The notes beneath the pieces are model-generated. The model ran no database searches and had not been told where the DNA came from. It saw only the letters and a list, made by a program, of their open reading frames with translations. The position numbers and the translations under genes are program-made. Below, piece by piece: positions 8,241 through 13,047 of a stretch of DNA of 13,047 bases. Origin of the DNA: an uncultured Chlorobiaceae bacterium (GTDB lineage: Bacteria > Bacteroidota > Chlorobiia > Chlorobiales > Chlorobiaceae); NCBI GenBank assembly GCA_903929845.1, contig CAIYWF010000211.1, positions 1 through 13,047 on the forward strand. Reading direction: 5' to 3'. The stretch's first letter is position 1; every line of letters begins with the position of its first letter.

Positions 8241-8388
8241 CTTCTGTGTCTCTGAAGTTGTTGCCTGAACACGTGTTTTTTTCTTTTGATCAATGAATAC
8301 GGTTAAAAAATAACAAGCATATTTACTAAATTAGCAACCAGATAGTATCGTTGTTGTTGCCACAGTTGGCGATCAGCTCTTTTTTACG

Positions 8389-8411
8389 ACTCTGCCGGGT
8401 TAAGGCAGAGT
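8389..8411 (+). repeat. 8-bp stem-loop upstream of exbB
   Basis: ACTCTGCC (8389-8396) and GGCAGAGT (8404-8411) are perfect inverted repeats around GGGTTAA. No U-tract follows on either strand (the T-run at 8379-8385 precedes it on the plus strand), so it is not an intrinsic terminator. It could be an RNA leader structure or a protein-binding site, depending on where exbB transcription starts. Confidence 0.4.
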
Positions 8412-8430
8412 GGTTCGGGGTGACTTTCAA

Positions 8431-8460
8431 CGATGTGCTATAGTATAGCAAATTACATCG
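8431..8460 (+). promoter_or_regulatory. Nested inverted repeat, candidate operator of exb operon
   Basis: An outer repeat CGATGT (8431-8436)/ACATCG (8455-8460) encloses a perfect TGCTATA-G-TATAGCA palindrome (8436-8450). The AT-rich centre offers possible -10 hexamers (TATAGT at 8439-8444, TATAGC at 8444-8449). GTGACT (8420-8425) lies 18 bp before the second of these, a weak -35. A repressor bound here would cover that promoter. The sequence does not resemble the usual Fur box. It lies 52 bp upstream of the exbB ATG. Role inferred only. Confidence 0.35.
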
Positions 8461-8512
8461 TGGTTCATAATCCTTCGTTTACCTTCAGGATAGTCAAAAC
8501 AATCAAGAGTCT

Positions 8513-9262
8513 ATGAAACAGGGTTTTTTTACCGGTATGCTCATTGTTGTAACCTATGCGGTTTCTTTGGGTTTTTATGTATGGATGGGTAGTACTCCTC
8601 CGGAGTCAATCTTTCATGCCATCTGGAAGGGAGGGCCGGTTGTCTCCGTCCTCATGTCGCTGATCCTGATGGTGATTGCATACACCGTCGAACGTATCAT
8701 TGCCCTGAACAAAGCTTCGGGAAAGGGCAATATTCCCGAATTCGTTCATAGCCTCAAGCAGGATATCGATAATGGATCAATCGATCAGGCTATTGCTAAA
8801 TGTGATGACCATCAAAGCTCCCTTGCCGCAGTGCTTCGTGCGGTTCTTGACCGGTATAAAAAACTCTCTGATTATAATGTCACCGATCGGGAGAAAAAGG
8901 TCAGCGAGATGGAAAAGGCAGTTGAGGAGGCCACAGTCATGGAAATGCCACTGCTGGAAAATAATCTGGTGGCAATTTCTACCATTGCATCAATTTCAAC
9001 GATGGTTGGACTTCTTGGAACAACACTCGGCATGATTCGTGCCTTTGCCGCAATGGCGACAAGCGGCGCGCCAGATGCAGTTCAGCTTTCACTTGGTATC
9101 TCTGAAGCACTGTTTAACACAGCTCTTGGTATTTTTGGTGGTATTACGGGTATCATTGCCTATAACGTATTTACCAGCAGGGTCGACCGCTTCAGCTATA
9201 TGATTGATGAGGCTGCGTTCTACATCATACAGACACTTGGAACCGGTAAATCGGATCGCTGA
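8513..9262 (+). CDS. exbB: ExbB/TolQ/MotA family proton channel subunit
   Basis: The 249-aa inner-membrane protein forms the pentameric channel that, with ExbD, uses the proton motive force to energise TonB. Hydrophobic segments lie at about 5-25, 39-62, 153-173 and 195-218; the extra first one, compared with three in E. coli ExbB, gives a four-helix topology. The conserved ExbB signatures are GLLGTTLGMI (166-175) and GISEALFNTALGI (195-207), where E198 matches the essential channel glutamate (E176 in E. coli). A charged cytoplasmic region (65-150) lies between helices 2 and 3. A weak AAGAG sits just before the ATG at 8513. The stop and the exbD1 start share one base (TGATG), implying translational coupling. 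First gene of exbB-exbD1-exbD2-tonB. Confidence 0.93.
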   Translation: MKQGFFTGMLIVVTYAVSLGFYVWMGSTPPESIFHAIWKGGPVVSVLMSLILMVIAYTVERIIALNKASGKGNIPEFVHSLKQDIDNGSIDQAIAKCDDHQSSLAAVLRAVLDRYKKLSDYNVTDREKKVSEMEKAVEEATVMEMPLLENNLVAISTIASISTMVGLLGTTLGMIRAFAAMATSGAPDAVQLSLGISEALFNTALGIFGGITGIIAYNVFTSRVDRFSYMIDEAAFYIIQTLGTGKSDR

Positions 9263-9795
9263 TGTCGAGAATCAAGGCTAAACGGGTAGGCGTCCGGCTT
9301 GATATGACGCCGATGGTGGATGTGGCATTTCTTCTTTTGACCTTTTTCATGCTGACCACCAAGTTTCGTCCGCCTGAAGTTGTGAAGATTGATCTTCCTT
9401 CATCTCATTCGCTGCTCAAGCTTCCTGAGTCGGATGTTCTGACCGTGACGGTGAGTCGCGACAATACTTTTTTTATGGGTGTGTCCTCGCAGCAATCACG
9501 AGAGAAAATATTCAACGCCGTTGTAAAGTCGAAACTTCAGACAGCAGGGTTTTCTGCAGTTGCGATCGCTGATTCCCTGAAGAACTTTAAACTGGCAGAA
9601 AATTTTCGGGTTGAGCTAGGTGAACTCGACAAATTTGTCGTTATGGCACGCTTTGCCAATCAGAAGCTCCGGCCAGTTATCAGGGCTGATGCTGATGCCG
9701 GTTTTGACGCAGTGAACCAGGTCATCAAGATCTATAAAAAGGCAAACCTGCTCACCTTCAACCTGATTACCGTTCTTGAAAAGGAGGTTCGCTGA
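9262..9795 (+). CDS. exbD: ExbD/TolR family proton channel subunit (first copy)
   Basis: The 177-aa protein has a short basic cytoplasmic N-terminus, one transmembrane helix (about 18-33) carrying the proton-relay aspartate D20 in MTPMVDVAF, and a periplasmic domain. It should pair with ExbB in the TonB motor. Its periplasmic part differs from the second copy: it contains an insert around residues 85-125 that I do not recognise, before the final helix-rich segment (IRADADAGFDAVNQVIKIYKKA). Residues 13-33 are identical to residues 27-47 of the second ExbD. The start overlaps the exbB stop by one base; the second exbD follows after 2 bp. Confidence 0.9.
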   Translation: MSRIKAKRVGVRLDMTPMVDVAFLLLTFFMLTTKFRPPEVVKIDLPSSHSLLKLPESDVLTVTVSRDNTFFMGVSSQQSREKIFNAVVKSKLQTAGFSAVAIADSLKNFKLAENFRVELGELDKFVVMARFANQKLRPVIRADADAGFDAVNQVIKIYKKANLLTFNLITVLEKEVR

Positions 9796-9797
9796 TT

Positions 9798-10322
9798 ATG
9801 GGTATTGTTGATTCTCCCAACGGCCGAGGCCATAAAAAAAAAGGAAGACGGCAGTCAAAAAGGATCGGGTTTCATCTTGACATGACCCCCATGGTTGATG
9901 TGGCATTTCTCCTCCTGACCTTTTTTATGCTCACGACGACCTTTTCAAAATCCAACACCATGGAGATTAATATTCCGCCCGAAAAAACCGAAGTGAGGGT
10001 TGCGGAAAACAATGTTATGACCCTGAGGATTGCCGATGATGCTATGGCCTATTACTCTATAGGAGAGAATGCTCCAAGAAGAATTCCCCTCTACGATACC
10101 CGCGATACCCGCAGGTTGGCCTTGAGTGGTGAGCTGCGCCAGCTTTTGAGGCAGCAGACAAAGTCCAACGAAAAATTGGTGATTGTTGTTAAAATAAGTG
10201 AAAAAGCAAAGTACCGTCATCTTGTCGATATTATTGATGAGTTGAACCTCATGAAAATAGACCGATTCAGCCTTGACGATTATACTGAGCAGGATGCACT
10301 CGAAATCAAAAGAGCTATTTAA
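9798..10322 (+). CDS. exbD: ExbD/TolR family proton channel subunit (second copy)
   Basis: The 174-aa paralogue of the preceding protein. A long basic N-terminus (KKKGRRQSKR, residues 13-22) leads into the transmembrane helix with the relay aspartate D34 in MTPMVDVAF. The periplasmic domain ends with a helix/strand pair (YRHLVDIIDELNLMKIDRFSLDDY). The start is firm: a perfect AAGGAGG (9781-9787), lying inside the end of the first exbD, is 10 bp before the ATG. The codons for KKK form a run of nine A (9834-9842). Presumably the two ExbD proteins form a heteromeric rotor within ExbB or serve alternate complexes; sequence alone cannot decide. Confidence 0.9.
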   Translation: MGIVDSPNGRGHKKKGRRQSKRIGFHLDMTPMVDVAFLLLTFFMLTTTFSKSNTMEINIPPEKTEVRVAENNVMTLRIADDAMAYYSIGENAPRRIPLYDTRDTRRLALSGELRQLLRQQTKSNEKLVIVVKISEKAKYRHLVDIIDELNLMKIDRFSLDDYTEQDALEIKRAI

Positions 10323-10335
10323 GGCTGCAATCAGC

Positions 10336-10342
10336 AAAGGAG
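10336..10342 (+). promoter_or_regulatory. Ribosome binding site fixing the GTG start of tonB
   Basis: AAAGGAG lies 9 bp before the GTG at 10352, an ideal spacing. It selects this non-ATG start. Confidence 0.75.
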
Positions 10343-10351
10343 TTCCATAAG

Positions 10352-11161
10352 GTGTCTTCCACATTAAAAAAAATACATCAGGATACATTTCGCAAAAAAG
10401 CCCTGTCGTCATGGTCATTCGGTGAGCAGTTTCTTGATACCGACCGTTTGCGAAAGTTGGCTTATGGCAACCTTGTGTTGAGGCGTCAGGCCCATCTTTT
10501 TCTCACTCACGGAGTTCTTGTCGCCATCGCCATTCTTGGAGTTTTCTGGCTGATTACCGCCAATTGGCAGAGCCTTGTCTCATTGACCGGACTGTTTGGC
10601 AAGGCTGATAAACCCATGGTTGAGTGTTATGAAGTGGTTACCAGTGTGACGCAGCTTCCCCCCCCACCGCCGATCAATGCACCTGATCCCGTTCCTGTGA
10701 CTCCTTCATCTCCGGCAGTTCCGGTACCGCCAAGTGTTGGCAAAATTAAAAAGGTCAGTCAGGATGAGGTGCCTCCTGAACAGACCATTGCGACGCAGAA
10801 AGAGCTGAAACAGGCTATCCAGACCCAGGGAGCTGGATCTGGTAGCGCGGCTTCAGGCGATGAAGTGCCGATGTTTGTTCCCTGCGAAAAAATGCCGGGC
10901 TTTCTGGAGCAGAAAAAACCGGTTTACCCCGAGATGGCAAGAATTGCTGGCATTACAGGAAAGGTTTTTGTGAGCGTTCTCATAGCTGAAGATGGTCGTC
11001 CACTCAAGGCAAAGGTCATGAAACGCATCCCGGCAGATTGTGAAGTGTTTGATGCCGTTGCCATCAAGTCTGTGATGGAATCGAAATACTATCCAGGGAT
11101 ACAGAACGGCAGCCCCATAAAAGTTTGGTTCACCGTTCCGATCCGGTTCCAGCTCGATTAA
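10352..11161 (+). CDS. tonB: TonB energy transducer
   Basis: The 269-aa protein spans the periplasm and passes ExbBD energy to outer-membrane receptors for siderophores, cobalamin and the like. A cytoplasmic N-terminus of about 48 residues, much longer than in E. coli TonB, precedes one membrane helix (49-70) that begins LTHGVLVAIA; H53 is placed like the functionally important H20 of E. coli TonB. A proline-rich spacer follows (103-127, with five consecutive Pro), then a linker, then the C-terminal TonB domain (about 187-269: YPEMARIAGITGKVFVSV ... YYPGIQNGSPIKVWFTVPIRF). Cysteines C178 and C230 flank or lie in this domain and might form a disulfide. GTG start, with a strong ribosome site. 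Last gene of the exb operon; its TAA overlaps the stop of the opposing gene. Confidence 0.93.
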   Translation: MSSTLKKIHQDTFRKKALSSWSFGEQFLDTDRLRKLAYGNLVLRRQAHLFLTHGVLVAIAILGVFWLITANWQSLVSLTGLFGKADKPMVECYEVVTSVTQLPPPPPINAPDPVPVTPSSPAVPVPPSVGKIKKVSQDEVPPEQTIATQKELKQAIQTQGAGSGSAASGDEVPMFVPCEKMPGFLEQKKPVYPEMARIAGITGKVFVSVLIAEDGRPLKAKVMKRIPADCEVFDAVAIKSVMESKYYPGIQNGSPIKVWFTVPIRFQLD

Positions 11162-11418
11162 TCTGTCTGCGTTTTTTTGGTCTTTGGCCGATAGAGCACT
11201 GCAAAGATAATCCAGACATAAGCCCCGATAAGGGTGACTGGGCTGATAAAAAGGGCGAACACGCCGTCAACTGATTTTTCCAGGTACATTCCCAGGTAGC
11301 TTCCGGCTATGACCAGTACCCCAAGAGCAATCATGAGATAGTTGATGGCTTCAAGGGGCATAGCGGTTGCTTGTTTTTCAGCAGGCGCCTTCTGCTTCTT
11401 CTTCGGTAAAGATTTCAT
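11158..11418 (-). CDS. DUF3098-like two-helix membrane protein
   Basis: An 86-aa protein with a Lys-rich N-terminus, two hydrophobic helices (about 25-45 and 52-75) and a basic tail. The layout, NYLMIALGVLVIAGSYLGM followed by SPVTLIGAYVWIIFAV, resembles the DUF3098 family of Bacteroidota/Chlorobiota, whose function is unknown. It probably sits in the inner membrane with both ends cytoplasmic. The ATG at 11418 lies 41 nt inside the end of argD, in another frame, and has no clear ribosome site, so translation may be coupled to argD. A second in-frame ATG (11361), just after the argD stop, would remove only the charged N-terminus. Its stop overlaps the tonB stop by 4 nt. Confidence 0.65.
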   Translation of the reverse strand: MKSLPKKKQKAPAEKQATAMPLEAINYLMIALGVLVIAGSYLGMYLEKSVDGVFALFISPVTLIGAYVWIIFAVLYRPKTKKTQTD

Positions 11419-12589
11419 CGAGTATTGTGATACAGTGTTGCGCCTCTTCCCGGCTGATGGTCAGGGGAGGAAGAAGTCTGATAATGTTAACGCTGGTGGC
11501 GTTGATAAGCACCTGTTTTTCAAGTGCTTTGCCGACATAATATTTTGCCTCTTTGTTGACCGCGATACCGATCATCAGGCCATACTGACGGATTTCAAGA
11601 ATGCAGGAGTGCTTCGCTGCCAGTTTCTGCAGCTCATCATAAATGTATTTGCCAATGGCTTCAGCATTTTCCATCAGGTTGTCTTCGTCGATGGCGTTGA
11701 TCATGGCAATACCTGCCGCACAGGCAACAGGGTTGCCGCCGAACGTGGTGCCATGGTTGCCATAGCTCAGCACATCCGCCACTTTCTCACTGCCGATAAC
11801 GGCTGACAAGGGCAGGCCGCCGCCAAGCGGTTTTGCAAGGCAAACCAGATCAGGTTCGGCTTTGAGCGGCGTATAGCTGAAAAACGTCCCGGTTCGTCCG
11901 CAGCCAGCCTGGATGTCGTCGGCAACAATCAGAAAATTGTATTGTTGCCGCAGCTCCTTCAATCGATCGATAAATTGCTGTGATATCCGGTGAATGCCCC
12001 CTTCGCCCTGCACCACTTCAACAAAAACAGCAGCAGTTTTGTTGGACACCTTTGCTTCAAGGTCACCAATATCATTAAAGGCAACCATGCCTGTTTCCGG
12101 CAGCAACGGCTCAAATCCGTCGACATATTTCGCTTTTGCGGTCAGCGACATGGCGCCATACGTTCTGCCATGGAAGCAGTTACTCAGTGACAGCACCTCT
12201 TTTTTATCTGGTACGCCGAATTGACCCGCCCATTTTCTTGCGATTTTGATGGCAGCTTCAATCGCCTCCGTGCCGCTGTTGGCGAAAAATACCTTTGACA
12301 AGCCGGAGAGAGCGAGCAGTTTTTCCGCCAGTTCAAACTGGGGCTGCATCATGAAGAGGTTTGATGCGTGAATGAGCTTTGTCGCCTGATCGCTTATTGC
12401 CTGTATAAGGCGCTGGTCGCCATAACCGAGGGCATTGACACCAATGCCAGCAATCATGTCGAGATAGCGGGTGCCATTATCGCTGATGAGCCAGATTCCT
12501 TCGCCATGCGTCAAGGCAATGGGGAGACGCGCATAATTATGAAAAAAAAGCCTCTGTTCGGTTTCCTGTGTTACGGGTAGTGGTTTCAT
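11378..12589 (-). CDS. argD: Acetylornithine aminotransferase
   Basis: The 403-aa class-III PLP aminotransferase converts N-acetylglutamate semialdehyde to N-acetylornithine in arginine synthesis (it may also serve N-succinyl-diaminopimelate in lysine synthesis). Landmarks are NSGTEAIEAA (104-113), the cofactor-stacking CFHGRT (138-143), VQGEGG (193-198), the PLP-nitrogen aspartate D224 in ADDIQAGCGRTG, and the Schiff-base lysine K253 in LAKPLGGG. The ArgD-type tail (INATSVNIIRLLPPLTIS) favours ArgD over other class-III enzymes. The usual DEVQ reads DDIQ here. No strong ribosome site precedes the ATG; a CTAAC-C-GTTAG repeat (12598-12608) lies just upstream. It follows the 69-aa gene by 31 bp and overlaps the DUF3098-like gene by 41 nt, suggesting one transcript. 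Assignment from motifs; ornithine-type paralogues cannot be fully excluded. Confidence 0.88.
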   Translation of the reverse strand: MKPLPVTQETEQRLFFHNYARLPIALTHGEGIWLISDNGTRYLDMIAGIGVNALGYGDQRLIQAISDQATKLIHASNLFMMQPQFELAEKLLALSGLSKVFFANSGTEAIEAAIKIARKWAGQFGVPDKKEVLSLSNCFHGRTYGAMSLTAKAKYVDGFEPLLPETGMVAFNDIGDLEAKVSNKTAAVFVEVVQGEGGIHRISQQFIDRLKELRQQYNFLIVADDIQAGCGRTGTFFSYTPLKAEPDLVCLAKPLGGGLPLSAVIGSEKVADVLSYGNHGTTFGGNPVACAAGIAMINAIDEDNLMENAEAIGKYIYDELQKLAAKHSCILEIRQYGLMIGIAVNKEAKYYVGKALEKQVLINATSVNIIRLLPPLTISREEAQHCITILDEIFTEEEAEGAC

Positions 12590-12620
12590 GCTGTGTTCTA
12601 ACCGTTAGTAACATGATTGA

Positions 12621-12830
12621 TTATAATGATTGTGCATTTTTCCAGGTCATGGAGACGCGAATGATTCTCCATATCCCATAAGAACCTGTCAGGAGTACAT
12701 AATGGTTAAGATCTTTTCTGGCTACAGCAGGTGCGGCATCAGGGAACAAAAGCAGATAAAGAGCTATACCGATAAACGTTATTCCAAGTAACAGACCAGT
12801 GATCTTTGCTGCAGAAAATTTTTTCAGCAC
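12621..12830 (-). CDS. Small two-helix membrane protein of unknown function
   Basis: A 69-aa protein with two hydrophobic segments (about 10-30, TGLLLGITFIGIALYLLLF, and about 43-60) and a short polar tail; I do not recognise the family. The GTG start at 12830 is well supported by AAGGAG (12841-12836) 5 bp upstream. Its start overlaps the last 7 nt of the upstream NADH dehydrogenase gene, so the two are almost certainly translated from the same mRNA. It might be a membrane partner of that enzyme, but nothing in the sequence proves it. Confidence 0.65.
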   Translation of the reverse strand: MLKKFSAAKITGLLLGITFIGIALYLLLFPDAAPAVARKDLNHYVLLTGSYGIWRIIRVSMTWKNAQSL

Positions 12831-13047
12831 CTCTTCTCCTTTTTTTCAGTTCGATGTGCAAAACGTTCAGCATCAGGATAGAATCTCCATTCCCGGTTGA
12901 CAATCAGGCGAGCGCCATAACTGAAAGTGAAATATGACCATCCCCACTGCAACAGCACAAAAACCTTGTGGCGGAAGCTGGTGAGAAAATAAATATGCAC
13001 CAGCAGCCAGGTAAACCATGCGAATATACCATCAAATTTCAGACTGC
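12824..13047 (-). CDS. NDH-2-type NAD(P)/FAD-dependent oxidoreductase, C-terminal fragment
   Basis: The last 73 codons of a gene entering from the right edge, too short a tail to have its own start. The translation reads SLKFDGIFAWFTWLLVHIYF followed by LTSFRHKVFVLLQWGWSYFTFSYG, then ARLIVNREWRFYP. This hydrophobic AW-x-x-W-x-x-V-H-x-Y-x-L plus QWxWSYxTF-xxGARLI pattern is the membrane-anchoring C-terminus of type II NADH dehydrogenases (COG1252), which pass electrons from NADH to quinone without pumping protons. The catalytic FAD and NAD domains lie outside the window, so the assignment rests on this tail. The TGA stop overlaps the next gene's GTG start by 7 nt. Confidence 0.7.
   Translation of the reverse strand, partial: SLKFDGIFAWFTWLLVHIYFLTSFRHKVFVLLQWGWSYFTFSYGARLIVNREWRFYPDAERFAHRTEKKEKRC

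Larger units (their letters stand above)
8241..8512. promoter_or_regulatory. Divergent dnaG / exbB control region
   Basis: This 272-bp gap separates divergent dnaG and exbB. It contains a perfect 10-bp palindrome AACACGTGTT (8268-8277) 28 bp upstream of dnaG, a short repeat GATAGTATC (8341-8349), a small hairpin TTGCCA/TGGCGA (8357-8372), an 8-bp stem ACTCTGCC/GGCAGAGT (8389-8411) and a larger inverted repeat at 8431-8460. A weak minus-strand promoter candidate for dnaG (TTGCTA, 17 bp, GTTATT) lies around 8300-8340. No known riboswitch consensus, tRNA or open reading frame of note was recognised. Confidence 0.4.

Noticed and set aside
8389..8411. Stem-loop considered as an intrinsic terminator
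   Set aside because: Neither strand has a U-tract after the stem, and it lies upstream of both divergent genes, where no transcript is expected to end.
8431..8460. Inverted repeat considered as a Fur box
   Set aside because: It lacks the GATAAT-type repeats typical of Fur sites; kept only as an unassigned operator candidate.
11342..11806. 154-codon open frame on the plus strand near the argD 3' end
   Set aside because: Antisense to argD and the DUF3098-like gene, with no recognisable product; the minus-strand reading has clear family motifs.

Overview
This 13 kb window looks like ordinary chromosome from a green sulfur bacterium (Chlorobiaceae, Chlorobium/Pelodictyon-like) or a close Bacteroidota/Chlorobiota relative. 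That is an inference from protein character, not a database match. The pointers are a carbamoyl-phosphate synthase large subunit present only as a separate C-terminal half, a DnaG primase of the type that has lost most zinc-finger ligands, an exbB-exbD-exbD-tonB cluster and a small DUF3098-like membrane protein. The DNA is moderately AT-rich. I saw no RNA genes, insertion sequences, CRISPR arrays or phage genes.

Layout, left to right. A glycogen (alpha-glucan) phosphorylase start runs off the left edge on the minus strand (1-82). A divergent metallophosphoesterase (237-1103, +) meets head-on a minus-strand pair: the carB C-terminal half (1602-3461) followed 6 bp later by a ferritin-like diiron protein (1113-1595). 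carB has a near-consensus sigma-70 promoter at 3542-3569. Divergent from carB are ribBA (riboflavin branch point enzymes, about 3688-4920) and glyA (serine hydroxymethyltransferase, 4977-6293), probably one transcript. glyA converges on dnaG (6339-8240, -) with a GC-rich hairpin between them.

From the 272-bp gap upstream of dnaG, which holds several inverted repeats, a tight four-gene operon runs on the plus strand: exbB, exbD1, exbD2, tonB (8513-11161). It encodes the proton-driven motor and periplasm-spanning transducer that energise outer-membrane TonB-dependent receptors. tonB ends tail-to-tail with, and overlaps by 4 nt, a minus-strand cluster. In its transcription order the cluster is an NDH-2-type NADH dehydrogenase (C-terminus only, off the right edge), a 69-aa two-helix membrane protein, argD, and the DUF3098-like protein. 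Genes in this cluster overlap by 7 nt (ndh/69-aa gene) and 41 nt (argD/DUF3098).

Functionally this is housekeeping (arginine/pyrimidine precursors, riboflavin, one-carbon units, replication priming, storage glucan, respiration) plus one envelope energy-transduction operon. I found no convincing new system. The points most worth a second look are the degenerate zinc-binding site of DnaG, the palindromic and hairpin-rich leader of the exb operon, the paired ExbD proteins with an identical membrane signature, the split CarB, and the tightly overlapping gene ends around tonB/DUF3098/argD.
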